Shown: positions 1 through 8,140, numbered from the stretch's first letter. The stretch is 64,000 nt of DNA from Flavobacterium frigidimaris (GCA_900129595.1 FQWG01000004.1:1-64000), one strand, 5' to 3'. Numbers and translations: made by a program. The notes: generated from the sequence alone by a model not told the origin.

Positions 1-122
1 TAAATCATCAAACGAATAAGGCAAAAGTACCGTTTGTTGTTGGTTATAATGCTTGAATCTCATATATAATCAGCTGTTAATCACTGATTAAATATACAAA
101 ATTCACCAGAAAAAAACAAGCT

Positions 123-158
123 CAAAAAAAAATAGCTGCCTCAGTTGTGAGACAGCTA
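123..158 (-). terminator. Rho-independent terminator after the NAMPT gene
   Basis: Inverted repeat TAGCTGcCTC / GAGaCAGCTA at 133-158 with a six-base loop. Read on the minus strand it is followed by a run of about nine T. It lies just after the stop codon at 169 and would end the long minus-strand NAD locus. Bases 1-122 show no gene or motif I recognise. Confidence 0.85.
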
Positions 159-168
159 CTTCTTTGTT

Positions 169-1638
169 TTACGCTTCAACATTAATATCACTTTTCACTC
201 TCGCTCTGATATCACTTAAAGATTGCTCTATTAAAAGTTTTCCGTCTCTGAAAACTTCTTTCAATTCGCCTTGTTTTTCTTCTTCCCATGAAACATTATC
301 CGTTAAATGATATACACCTTCAACTAAATCAATTTTCATCAATCCTTTGGCCGATTTTTTGGTTCCGTCATCTGTGATTGGATCTTTGAAGATTGCTCTT
401 CCTTCTCCGTCTACTTCTCCGTAGGTTGCTTTCATCGCAAAACCAAAGGTATCTCTGGTATTGTACTGATACGTAAATGATCCAATGCCCAAAACCACAT
501 TTGTAGAAGCAAATCCTTTTGCTTTTAATCTTTCGCAAATCTGAACTGATCGCTCTACGGTAATACTATCGCCGTAAATAGCCCCAATTTGAGGAATAAG
601 CTCTTTATATCCTTTTGCATTAGTTGTGCCTCCAAAAACATCCCAAAGCAGCTCAATTACACCTTTCTTCTCTTGTTCTGTTTTTCCGTTTGGATTTCCG
701 CAGATAATATCAACCGGATCACCACTGTCAGGACGAATCACTACTTTGCCTTCTCTGGCAACAATATCTTCTTTTAAACGAGGTAAATAATCCGTTAGAA
801 CTTTCCATAAATCCCAGGTATCAGAAACAATAGAAACAATTCCTTTTGGATATACTTCAGTCACTAATCTTTTAAACGTCTCGCACTCGCCTTCGGTCGT
901 TCCCATACACATTACAGAATGCTCTGTTGCGGCTACTGAACCTGCGATTAATTCCGTATCAGAATTCGCATTGTAATATTCTTCGAAGAAATCAATTACC
1001 GGAATTGTATCAGAACCTGTAAAGCTCAACAAATGTCCTGCTGCAGAAGTGATCGCCGCTTCGATTCCGCCCATTCCACGCATAGAGAAATCGTGCGCCT
1101 GCCAATCTACAAATTCAGGAACAGATGATGTTTCATCAGCATATTTGTCTAATACTTTTCTGTATTCTTTTGCAATTGTAGCAGAGTTACAAGGCAGCCA
1201 AACTACAGCAGAAAGTAAGGTTTCGAAATAATTGGTCAGCCAGAAAAACTCCGGAATCGTATTGTACATTGTAAACATTGGCACTCTCAACGGCACACTT
1301 GCTCCTTCCGGCAATGCTTTAAAAACCATCGGGATATAGCCTAAATCGTGTAAATCTTCGATATGTTTAGTACCAACCTGATTTTCACCTAAATAATTAT
1401 TGATTCTTCGTGCGTATTTTTCAACTACTTCTTCCTTTGATTTTTTAAAGAAAAACTCTTCAAAATCATGAATAATATATTTTTTAATGAAATACTGCAA
1501 TCCAAAAAACACCACTTCATCAAGACCTTCGATCCTTGATTTTCTTGGCGTCCAGTTAGAATATACCAATGTCGTTTTGTCTGGATATTGTCTTCTGTGA
1601 TCAACTTTGTAACCGTCTGTTAATAATAATGGGTTCAT
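169..1638 (-). CDS. nadV: Nicotinamide phosphoribosyltransferase (NAMPT/NadV family)
   Basis: 489 residues, the size of human NAMPT (491). The family condenses nicotinamide with PRPP to give NMN, the one-step nicotinamide salvage route, in the cytoplasm. Visible family motifs include GSDT followed by an EHS segment near residue 240 (position of the catalytic His), SIVSDTWDLW, IRPDSGDP (ribose-phosphate binding) and the YGDSITVE and GIGSFTYQ stretches. It is the last gene of the minus-strand locus, 130 bases after the small gene 1769-2071, so it may also have its own promoter, though none was clear. A PRPP-synthetase-like gene under NrtR-type operators lies upstream. Some phage relatives of this family (Namat) instead join nicotinamide to ADP-ribose pyrophosphate; sequence alone does not separate the two. 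The family call is secure, the exact substrate less so. Confidence 0.93.
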   Translation of the reverse strand: MNPLLLTDGYKVDHRRQYPDKTTLVYSNWTPRKSRIEGLDEVVFFGLQYFIKKYIIHDFEEFFFKKSKEEVVEKYARRINNYLGENQVGTKHIEDLHDLGYIPMVFKALPEGASVPLRVPMFTMYNTIPEFFWLTNYFETLLSAVVWLPCNSATIAKEYRKVLDKYADETSSVPEFVDWQAHDFSMRGMGGIEAAITSAAGHLLSFTGSDTIPVIDFFEEYYNANSDTELIAGSVAATEHSVMCMGTTEGECETFKRLVTEVYPKGIVSIVSDTWDLWKVLTDYLPRLKEDIVAREGKVVIRPDSGDPVDIICGNPNGKTEQEKKGVIELLWDVFGGTTNAKGYKELIPQIGAIYGDSITVERSVQICERLKAKGFASTNVVLGIGSFTYQYNTRDTFGFAMKATYGEVDGEGRAIFKDPITDDGTKKSAKGLMKIDLVEGVYHLTDNVSWEEEKQGELKEVFRDGKLLIEQSLSDIRARVKSDINVEA

Positions 1639-1768
1639 ATATTTTAGTTATTTAAATTCTTGTAATTTTTAGGTTTTACAGAGATTCACAAAGTTATCAC
1701 AGAGACTCGCCAAGTTTTAATTTTCTTTGTGCTGTTTTGTGTTTTCTTCATCGTCCTGGTGTAATTAT

Positions 1769-2071
1769 TTAAGCTTTCATCAACTGATAAACTTTTTCAT
1801 AAATCGAATCAAATTCAGCTGCCAGTTTTAAATATTCCACACTCCATCCATTCTGTATCGAAATCTCCTGAAGAGTTCCGGTAGGAAAAAATAATAACTG
1901 AAAAAAATCTAATCCTTCTCTATTCTTTTCTTCAAGCAATATAGAATTTAAATTTATTTCGGCAATTAATTCTTCTGGCGAATTATAGTGCGTCCACATT
2001 AAATCTGTATCTATTGTGATTTTCGCTTTTAGAATTTCAATGATCTTTTTTATCTCAATCATATTTGACAT
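1769..2071 (-). CDS. Small conserved-looking protein of unknown function
   Basis: 100 residues from the ATG at 2071. The frame is open further upstream to 2152, but that would overlap the phosphatase gene by about 80 bases, whereas the chosen ATG starts one base after the phosphatase stop codon and has a purine-rich GGAAGAAA stretch before it. The protein is acidic, mostly helical in appearance, with no signal peptide, membrane segment or catalytic motif that I recognise. Tight coupling to the phosphatase suggests that both are made together. Function unknown. Confidence 0.7.
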   Translation of the reverse strand: MSNMIEIKKIIEILKAKITIDTDLMWTHYNSPEELIAEINLNSILLEEKNREGLDFFQLLFFPTGTLQEISIQNGWSVEYLKLAAEFDSIYEKVYQLMKA

Positions 2072-2072
2072 C

Positions 2073-2804
2073 TTATTTATTTCTTCCTTTTTCGTTACGA
2101 TAAAATGTCTGTACAGTATCGCTTTGCCAAAATACTTTAGTTGCAACATCAATACAACTTAATTTTCCGTAAAAACCCGCTCCGGTATCAATATTCCAGA
2201 CATTACAGCCTTGCATTGGAATTTCAATATTATAATGAAGCGTTGGCGTATGGCCGATGTAAATTTCACTATAAAGTAACAATCGCTTCGGGTATAAAAG
2301 AGAATCTTTTTGAATTCTCTTATCCATTGTTAAGGCCATTTCCCAAAGTGTTCTGTCCCAGGAATAATTGCTGGCATAATGTTCTTTTTCCGGACCATGC
2401 ATCGACGAAAATCCTGCGTGAATAAACAAATTATTCTCTTCATCTACAAAATAATCTTTCATATTGGCAAAAAAGTCAAGATGTTTTCCTTTTTTGAAAG
2501 AATCAATTACCTGATAACTTTCTATGGTTGATTTTCCTCCGTGCAGAAACCAAATATCGTTTACAACATCATTCTTCAACCATTCATGGCACCAAACATC
2601 ATGATTGCCTCTTATAAAAATGCATTCTTGTTTTTGGGATAAATCAATCAGAAAGTCAATTACTTGTGCTGATTCACTCCAGCCATCCACATAATCTCCC
2701 AGAAAAACAAGCTTGTCATTTTCTTTAATCTCAACTTTTTCCAATAATTGAATTAATGCTTTTAATCCGCCGTGAATATCTCCAAAAACTAATGTACGTT
2801 TCAT
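2073..2804 (-). CDS. PPP-type metallophosphoesterase
   Basis: 243 residues with the PPP-family metal-binding signature in order: GDIHG (residues 8-12), GDYVDG (about 36-41), GNHD (about 66-69), then an HAGF histidine and a late GHT histidine. This is the fold of bis(5'-nucleosyl)-tetraphosphatase and of bacterial Ser/Thr phosphatases. It starts inside the last codon of kptA (ATGA overlap at 2801-2804), so translation is probably coupled. A role on a phosphorylated ADP-ribose product of KptA, or on dinucleoside polyphosphates, would fit the neighbourhood but is inference; protein phosphatase activity is also possible. Confidence 0.85.
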   Translation of the reverse strand: MKRTLVFGDIHGGLKALIQLLEKVEIKENDKLVFLGDYVDGWSESAQVIDFLIDLSQKQECIFIRGNHDVWCHEWLKNDVVNDIWFLHGGKSTIESYQVIDSFKKGKHLDFFANMKDYFVDEENNLFIHAGFSSMHGPEKEHYASNYSWDRTLWEMALTMDKRIQKDSLLYPKRLLLYSEIYIGHTPTLHYNIEIPMQGCNVWNIDTGAGFYGKLSCIDVATKVFWQSDTVQTFYRNEKGRNK

Positions 2805-3350
2805 GATTTAAACTCTATGTATTTCGCCGGAACTTCATCTGTTAACCAAACATTATTTTCAGACAAATAAAATTTAAATCCATCTTTATGCATGGCACCA
2901 CTTCTTACGGTTAGAATTTGAGGAAGTCCGCGTCTGCTTCCTACTTTTATGGCCGTTTCTTTATCTTTTGAAAGATGTACGTGCTGACGGCTCATTTTTT
3001 TCAAACCTTCTTTTTGAATGTTGTCCATAAACTTTCCAACGGTTCCGTGGTACAAATATTCTGAAGGTTCTGTTTCGGCTAAATTCAATTCAACCGAAAT
3101 CGAATGTCCCTGACTTGCCCTGATTTTCGTTTTATCTTCATTAAAAGCAAAACGTTTTTTATCGTTGTTTTTCTACTACGTAATCTAAAAGAACAGCGTC
3201 TAGTTTATTTCCTTTTTGAGAACATTTCAATATTAGTTCTTCTACATCTGCCCAACCGTTTTCGTCTAATTTTAATCCTATTTTTTCCGGCGAATGCCTA
3301 AGTACTAAACTTAGAAATTTGCTCACTGTTTTTGCTGTTTTTTCATTCAT
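2801..3350 (-). pseudogene. kptA: tRNA 2'-phosphotransferase (KptA/Tpt1), split by a frameshift
   Basis: KptA moves a 2'-phosphate from RNA to NAD, giving ADP-ribose 1'',2''-cyclic phosphate and nicotinamide. The N-terminal part (3159-3350) holds SKFLSLVLRHSPEKIG and the winged-helix start; the C-terminal part (2801 to about 3167) holds QGHS, YLYHGT, HVHLS, VGSRRG and ENGVWLT-like motifs. The two parts lie in different frames. The break is at the five-T run 3168-3172: removing one base joins VVE to NDKKRF as in intact KptA. The repaired protein would be about 180 residues, the normal family length, and all other motifs are intact. Either the gene is newly broken or the base is a sequencing error. 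Confidence 0.85.
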
Positions 3351-3526
3351 GATTTCTCTGAAATTCTTAATTTTTTATTCAGTTCTTCATCCTCAAACAC
3401 AAAAGGTCTTTCAGTAAGAACTATTAATTGATCTAATTGTTGGCTCTGAACAAAATGATATTGCTCTTTCACAAATTCCGAAATATCTTCGATTAGCAGA
3501 ATGTCTTGTTTTGCAAAAGACTTCAT
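3347..3526 (-). CDS. Small acidic protein upstream of kptA, unknown
   Basis: A 59-residue ORF starting MKSFAKQDILLIED and ending KKLRISEKS. Its TGA shares bases with the kptA ATG (ATGA at 3347-3350), the same coupling seen between kptA and the phosphatase, which supports it as a real gene. The composition is charged and helical, with no signal peptide or known motif. It could be an accessory subunit of one of the neighbouring enzymes. I do not recognise a family. Confidence 0.55.
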   Translation of the reverse strand: MKSFAKQDILLIEDISEFVKEQYHFVQSQQLDQLIVLTERPFVFEDEELNKKLRISEKS

Positions 3527-3555
3527 AAAATCGACTCAAGATAAAAGACAATATC

Positions 3556-3622
3556 TCGCTCCGATGGAGCTTTTTCATAACAGGTCTATTTAGCTATAAA
3601 TATTACGCCCCTCTGGAGCTTA
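3556..3622. repeat. REP-like palindrome pair (GCTCCGATGGAGC family)
   Basis: Two short imperfect palindromes, GCTCCGATGGAGC at 3558-3570 and a cccCTCTGGAGct form near 3608-3620, separated by a CTATAAATATTACG-like spacer. The same unit recurs at 26934-26998 and, in a diverged GTTCC..GGAAC form, at 29514-29599. It fills the 114-base gap before the macrodomain gene. Confidence 0.6.
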
Positions 3623-3640
3623 TCACGATCTAACTCTATT

Positions 3641-4159
3641 TTATAGTTTTTTTTCTAATAAACTTGTATAGATTTCAAAACTTTCTTCGTCAAAACAAAC
3701 AAATATTATTTTGTCTATCTCCAAAATTTTATCGAAATCTTTAACTGATTCTATCGCAATTGCAGCTGCTTTATCCTTTGGAAATCTATAAATCCCGGTA
3801 CTAATTCCAGGAAAAGCAATGGTTTTAATATTATTTTCTACCGCTAATTCCAAAACGCGTAAATAACAGCTTTGCAATAATTCTTCTTCATGACTTTTAC
3901 CATTATTCCAAACCGGTCCAACTGTGTGAATTACATATTTTGAAGGTAAATTACCAGCTGTTGTAATTACAGCATCACCAACTTTACAGCCACCTTGCTT
4001 ATTTCGAATTTGAACACATTCGTCCAGAATAGCCTTTCCTCCTTTTCTGTGAATAGCACCATCAACTCCTCCTCCGCCTAACAAAGAAGTATTGGCCGCA
4101 TTGACAATTGCATCCACTTGAATTTCGGTAATATCGGTTTTAATGATTTCTATTTCCAT
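3641..4159 (-). CDS. Macrodomain protein (O-acetyl-ADP-ribose deacetylase type)
   Basis: 172 residues, a single macrodomain of the MacroD/YmdB type. Visible motifs are the [18 protein letters not shown] segment (residues 20-37, adenine and distal ribose contacts), the VIHTVGP strand and [10 protein letters not shown] near residue 120 (phosphate loop). Such proteins bind ADP-ribose and hydrolyse O-acetyl-ADP-ribose, mono-ADP-ribosyl esters or ADP-ribose 1''-phosphate. It starts eight bases after the NADAR stop codon, so the two are surely co-transcribed. With NADAR and KptA nearby, processing of ADP-ribosylated or ADP-ribose-phosphate products is the likely job; the exact substrate is unknown. 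Confidence 0.92.
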   Translation of the reverse strand: MEIEIIKTDITEIQVDAIVNAANTSLLGGGGVDGAIHRKGGKAILDECVQIRNKQGGCKVGDAVITTAGNLPSKYVIHTVGPVWNNGKSHEEELLQSCYLRVLELAVENNIKTIAFPGISTGIYRFPKDKAAAIAIESVKDFDKILEIDKIIFVCFDEESFEIYTSLLEKKL

Positions 4160-4167
4160 AATTCAAA

Positions 4168-4695
4168 TTATTTCAAGTCATCCCTAACTTCCATCAAAGC
4201 AAAACCCAACAAATTCAAGCCTTTCCACTTTACGGGATTGAGAACATCTTTGTGATCACCCGCCATCCCGATTCCCCAGATTGCATCGACGGGACTTGCT
4301 TCTACTATTACCCTATCTTTTGTATTAAGTAAAAAGGTTTTTAACTCCGGGTTTTGACTGAATTTATGATAATTTCCTTCTTTTACAATGTCATACCTGG
4401 CGGCCAGCCAAAGCGTTTCATTATAATTTTTTACTTCTCTGCCCAACTTTTTGGCTTCGACAGGAGATTTCGCCTGAAGGATTTTCTGCAAAATTGCATC
4501 ATCTTTAAACAATTCGGCTTTCCTGGCCATCATCCAGTGTTCGGCAGTTTTATAAGTCACTTTATCTACCTCAAAAGAACTCAGCCACCATTGACTAAAA
4601 CAGGTTTTAGAAATGCTTCCGTCTTTATTGGGCTGGTGTCCCCAGAAAAATAAAAATTTATTTTCCGGAGTTATATTTTCTATAGTATATTTCAT
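4168..4695 (-). CDS. NADAR family protein (YbiA-like ADP-ribose hydrolase)
   Basis: 175 residues covering the NADAR domain: an N-terminal FFWGHQP segment, FSQWWLSSF, YKTAEHWMMARKAELF (residues 48-63, with the conserved Glu), LGREV, and an AIWGIGMAG motif near residue 139. Relatives include E. coli YbiA; some NADAR proteins have been shown to remove ADP-ribose from guanine bases of DNA, others act in riboflavin-intermediate breakdown. It starts nine bases after the PurA-like gene ends and is followed by the macrodomain gene. This context favours ADP-ribose chemistry over riboflavin metabolism, but that is inference. Confidence 0.9.
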   Translation of the reverse strand: MKYTIENITPENKFLFFWGHQPNKDGSISKTCFSQWWLSSFEVDKVTYKTAEHWMMARKAELFKDDAILQKILQAKSPVEAKKLGREVKNYNETLWLAARYDIVKEGNYHKFSQNPELKTFLLNTKDRVIVEASPVDAIWGIGMAGDHKDVLNPVKWKGLNLLGFALMEVRDDLK

Positions 4696-4704
4696 TTTTT
4701 GTCT

Positions 4705-5787
4705 TTATTGAAACAAAGAAGTCAGCTGTTTGAAATCTTTAGAATCGGGTGAAAATGATCCGTAGATTTCTTTAAATTTTGTTGTTATTTTTTCAAATTC
4801 ATAATCCACTTCAATCTGATCCATGCAGGTTACCACCAGATTTCTTTTGGCATTTAAACTATAAGCTGCATCCAACTTTAAACTGTAATTTAAAAGATCA
4901 TAATCTAAATCACCCGTTCGCAATTCGCCTTGATATTCATTATACACACAGGTTTCTTCTTCATTATTTTTTAATTTTAATTCTCTTTCATTTGCCATCC
5001 AGCCGCTTCCATGTCGGGTCGAATAACTTCTGGTCACGTAATAAACCTCAACATCATCTATTTTTAATTTCTGGCAGATTTCAATTGCATTTTTCGAAGT
5101 TGTATTGGCGTAGGTTACATTCGGGAAAACACCGTGATCCATATCGAGTAAAATGCCCTGGCTTCCTTCAAAAATAAGATTCTGATACTTTTCCAAAAAG
5201 CTGTAATCGCTGATATTCCATTTTATTTGATCAATGATTTCAAGATAATGATCTACTTCTGCATCGATTTCACTTTCATTTAAAAAACCGTAATAATAAG
5301 CGATCTTTTCTAGTTTGGCTACAAGCATCTGCTTTGGTGCAATCAAATCTATCGCGAATAATTTGTACTGGCCTTCATTACGTTTCATTGTGGCTCCAAC
5401 TCCTTTGCCACAAGTTCCGTGATCCAGATTTCTCACATTGTTTCGGTTTTGCCAAACATCAAACGGAGTTGTTATTTTCGCTAAAGGATGAATGTGAATT
5501 TCTGTATTTCCACCTTGTTCTTCGAGTTCTTTTCTTTCATTAAATAAAAAAACAGGATGAATCGTGCAATGTTCGCTATAATAAGAAGGCAAACCGCGAA
5601 GAGCGCCACTGGCAAAACTGGAATGAACATGTTTTTTATCGCCAATCATCACAGTATGCGCCGCCTGTTGCCCTCCTGAAAACCGAATAACTATAGCTTC
5701 AGGATTTTGCTTCGCCAGAAAATCTGTTGTAATTCCTTTTCCTTCATCACCAAATCCTAAACCTATAACTATTTGAGCTGTTTTCAT
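4705..5787 (-). CDS. Short adenylosuccinate synthetase paralogue (PurA-like)
   Basis: 360 residues against about 430 for housekeeping PurA. The P-loop-like GFGDEGKG is at residues 11-18 with the catalytic Asp (D14) kept; this Asp is reported to be replaced in phage PurZ enzymes. HTVMIGDKKHVHSS, a TRHGSGW segment and a TCMDQ guanine-recognition-like motif follow. The family joins aspartate to IMP using GTP. Its size, its place in an NAD/ADP-ribose operon and its sequence, unlike standard PurA beyond the core motifs, suggest a specialised substrate, perhaps a modified nucleotide or an ADP-ribosylated product. It lies nine bases upstream of the NADAR gene. Family membership is firm; the reaction is not known. 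Confidence 0.85.
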   Translation of the reverse strand: MKTAQIVIGLGFGDEGKGITTDFLAKQNPEAIVIRFSGGQQAAHTVMIGDKKHVHSSFASGALRGLPSYYSEHCTIHPVFLFNERKELEEQGGNTEIHIHPLAKITTPFDVWQNRNNVRNLDHGTCGKGVGATMKRNEGQYKLFAIDLIAPKQMLVAKLEKIAYYYGFLNESEIDAEVDHYLEIIDQIKWNISDYSFLEKYQNLIFEGSQGILLDMDHGVFPNVTYANTTSKNAIEICQKLKIDDVEVYYVTRSYSTRHGSGWMANERELKLKNNEEETCVYNEYQGELRTGDLDYDLLNYSLKLDAAYSLNAKRNLVVTCMDQIEVDYEFEKITTKFKEIYGSFSPDSKDFKQLTSLFQ

Positions 5788-5809
5788 TTTGTAAAATATT
5801 TTTTAAGTT

Positions 5810-5926
5810 CTTTCAACTTAAACTTTAGAAAAAAAACTTTGCGCCTTCGCGACTTTGCGAGCAAATTTCACGCTAGTATTAAAAAAACTTAAAATAATAA
5901 TCTCGCAAAGACGCAGAGCCGCAAAG
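5810..5926. repeat. Intergenic inverted repeat of the AACTTTGCG type
   Basis: Between the VWA and PurA-like genes an arm AAAACTTTGCGCC...GACTTTGCGAG faces CTCGCAAAGACGC...CGCAAAGTTTT, giving a long imperfect hairpin. It may act as a processing or partial termination signal inside the operon. No gene was seen here. Confidence 0.5.
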
Positions 5927-5929
5927 TTT

Positions 5930-6790
5930 TTAAAGCATTTCTATATTATCTAAACCGTCAAGCGGAATTGTTCCTAAACCTGATCCTGAATTTTTATGTT
6001 TATCGCAAATAATTTTCTTGATGACATTCGGGATTTCTTTGTGATCTTCGATAGACAAACAATTTTGCCCCAGTAATTCTTTCCAGGCTACATTTGCCCT
6101 TACCGCCTGATCAGAATGCAATACGCTAATATGATACACTTCGTAACGTTCTTGCGCTGCTTTTAGCAATTCAAGATGCGTATAGGTTTGTTGTCCCTGA
6201 CCCATAATTTCTTTTATGGCAGATGCCGGAAGTGTTTCTAAATTAGGTTCGTCACCCACCGTAAACAACAATCCTTTCTGACCTCTTTTTTCGAAAGCAT
6301 CGGTTTTGGTATGAAAAGCGGCAAAATACCAGGCTAATAAATAACTTTCTCCTGCATTTCCTCCGCCTCCGCCTTCGATATACGTTCTGGTTAGCCACAT
6401 GTCTAATTCTTCATCACCAGATTCAAATTGTCCCACCTGAAGCGGGTATCTGTCGCATTCGTGATCTCCAATTCCTAAAAATAAAAGTGCCGGATCCGGA
6501 ACTCCTCCCTGAATAATTCCGCCCATTAATTTAGGCAATCCGTCTTTGATCAATTCATGCGGAATATGCCCCATACTTCCCGTAACATCCAATCCTAAAA
6601 TAATTGGAACTGTATTAGGATGCACCTCAGAATCTCTTGCTTCTCTAAACGTAATTCCGTTTGGATTCATAGATTCATGCGCCATTCGTAAAGAATTTTG
6701 CGTAAAAATCTCACCTGCAGATTTAGATCCGTAACCTGCTGCTGTTGCTCTGCTCAAACGAGCGCCTAAGTCATATCTTGTACCTCCCAT
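5930..6790 (-). CDS. VWA (von Willebrand factor A) domain protein
   Basis: 286 residues, no signal peptide, so cytoplasmic. The MIDAS metal site is visible as DVTGSM near residues 69-74 (DxTxS, matching the usual DxSxS with a T), and a TVGDEP strand near residue 178 supplies the late Asp. Between them are a Gly-rich EGGGGGNAGES insertion and the IGDHECDRYP segment. VWA proteins usually act as metal-dependent adaptors that hold partner proteins. It begins two bases after the coiled-coil gene 6793-7128 and precedes the PurA-like gene, so it probably forms a module with the coiled-coil protein. The specific partner is unknown. Confidence 0.78.
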   Translation of the reverse strand: MGGTRYDLGARLSRATAAGYGSKSAGEIFTQNSLRMAHESMNPNGITFREARDSEVHPNTVPIILGLDVTGSMGHIPHELIKDGLPKLMGGIIQGGVPDPALLFLGIGDHECDRYPLQVGQFESGDEELDMWLTRTYIEGGGGGNAGESYLLAWYFAAFHTKTDAFEKRGQKGLLFTVGDEPNLETLPASAIKEIMGQGQQTYTHLELLKAAQERYEVYHISVLHSDQAVRANVAWKELLGQNCLSIEDHKEIPNVIKKIICDKHKNSGSGLGTIPLDGLDNIEML

Positions 6791-6792
6791 AA

Positions 6793-7128
6793 CTAAAATG
6801 TTTTACCAAATAAATATTCGAATCTCTTTTTTGTCACTTCAAACTGAATATTTAAATTTCTGATTGTTAATGATAATTCCATATCTTTTTGCACAAATGC
6901 CTCCGGTTGAAAGTCGGCAAAAGTTAAACTATTCTTGTCAAGCGGACTAATATCGATAAGGCCCTCCTGCTCTCTTTCGAGTCTTTTTATTTTTAGTTCG
7001 ATATCTTCAACTCGACGTCTGTAAATTAATTCAGAATCTTCACCAATGGTTTTGGCTCTGTCTTCTCTAATCTGATCATTGTTTCTTTTTAAAGACTCAA
7101 TAAATCTTGGTTTTAAATCATCGCTCAT
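6793..7128 (-). CDS. Small coiled-coil protein paired with the VWA protein
   Basis: 111 residues, strongly charged, with a predicted heptad-like stretch (about residues 25-55, RRRVEDIELKIKRLEREQEG) and no signal peptide or membrane segment. The VWA gene starts two bases downstream, so the two are translationally close. I do not recognise a family; a structural or adaptor role for the VWA protein is the simplest guess. Confidence 0.7.
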   Translation of the reverse strand: MSDDLKPRFIESLKRNNDQIREDRAKTIGEDSELIYRRRVEDIELKIKRLEREQEGLIDISPLDKNSLTFADFQPEAFVQKDMELSLTIRNLNIQFEVTKKRFEYLFGKTF

Positions 7129-7134
7129 TGTTTT

Positions 7135-7300
7135 TGTGGTTTTGTTTCAGGTTTTCTTTGTTTCAGGTTTCAAGTTGCGCATTGAACTTGAAATTTTGAA
7201 TCTTAAACTTGAAACGGTTAATAGCTTTTTGTTTTTTGTTTCAGGTTTGCTTTGTTTCAGGTTTCACGTTTATTCGGCAACTTGAAACCTGAAACTTGAA
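7135..7300. repeat. TTTCAGGTTT / AAACTTGAAAC repeat tract
   Basis: The 178-base gap between the PRPP-synthetase-like and coiled-coil genes holds at least four copies of TTTCAGGTTT and facing CCTGAAACTTGAAAC copies, allowing alternative hairpins. It may terminate or attenuate part of the upstream transcript. No promoter match was found in it. Confidence 0.5.
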
Positions 7301-7306
7301 ACTTAT

Positions 7307-8140
7307 TTAGACTAATTGATCTAATTTGACTACCTCAACCTTTTCGTTGTCAAAATCTTTAAAAGAGTTCGTTGTAAATATTTTATCGAAACAATTTAAA
7401 ACTTCAAAACCTTTGTTGAAAATTCCGTGGCTTACGGCCAAGTATAATTTTCCGGCATTTTTGTTTTTTAATTCTTCAGCTAAGCCAACGAAAGTTCCGC
7501 CGCCATCGCAAATATCATCAACAATCAAACAATCCATTCCGTTTAAATCGTCTTCATATACTTTGAAACCAGATAATCTTCCGGTTTTTACGTCACGGCT
7601 TTTGCTGCATTCTACTACATCAATTCCGCCTAAAAATTCAGAAACTTTGTAGATTTTTTTAAGAGCGCCACCATCAGGAGAAATTAATTTTACGTTTTCG
7701 CCAATTACTTTTAAAACTTGTTGGATAAAAGTATGATTCGGAATCACTTCGCAATTGTTTACCAATGCCGGAGTAACTTCAGAATGCGCATCAAAAACAA
7801 AAACTTTATTCAATTGAAGTCCGTTTATGATATCTGCATACACTTTTACAGATAAAGATTCTCCTTTGATCATCACACGATCTTGTCTTGCCGCCGGGAA
7901 ATAAGGAATAAACAAATCGATTACTTTAACATCCATTCTGCGCAAAGCATCTACCGTGATACACAATAAACCCAAATCGTTGAAAGAATTTAGTCGGTGT
8001 GTTATTGTTACTTTTTGAGTCGTATCAAAATTAGGATCAATTTTAATATGTGGTTCTCCGCCAGAAAATGTGAAACTTTGAAATTTAATTTCTTCCTGAT
8101 TAAGGATCGGAGCGAATTTTGGGTCTAGGTTAAGTATCAT
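7307..8140 (-). CDS. Divergent ribose-phosphate pyrophosphokinase (Prs-like)
   Basis: 277 residues from the ATG at 8140; the frame extends to a TTG at 8170, but that lies in the promoter/operator. Housekeeping Prs is about 315 residues. The IPYFPAARQDR loop, DAHSE metal-ligand site, SKSRDVKTGRLSG catalytic-loop region and the PRPP loop LIVDDICDGGGT are visible; in the last, the usual DTGGT is DGGGT, a change in the ribose-phosphate contact. Prs makes PRPP from ribose 5-phosphate and ATP, which would feed the NAMPT at 169-1638. Phage NAD-rebuilding pathways use a relative (Adps) that pyrophosphorylates ADP-ribose instead, an alternative worth testing here. Controlled by two palindromic operators at 8151-8223. 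Confidence 0.85.
   Translation of the reverse strand: MILNLDPKFAPILNQEEIKFQSFTFSGGEPHIKIDPNFDTTQKVTITHRLNSFNDLGLLCITVDALRRMDVKVIDLFIPYFPAARQDRVMIKGESLSVKVYADIINGLQLNKVFVFDAHSEVTPALVNNCEVIPNHTFIQQVLKVIGENVKLISPDGGALKKIYKVSEFLGGIDVVECSKSRDVKTGRLSGFKVYEDDLNGMDCLIVDDICDGGGTFVGLAEELKNKNAGKLYLAVSHGIFNKGFEVLNCFDKIFTTNSFKDFDNEKVEVVKLDQLV

Noticed and set aside
4705..5787. Phage PurZ (2-aminoadenine synthesis) enzyme
   Set aside because: The catalytic Asp of PurA is kept at D14, no other Z-genome genes are present, and no phage genes flank it.
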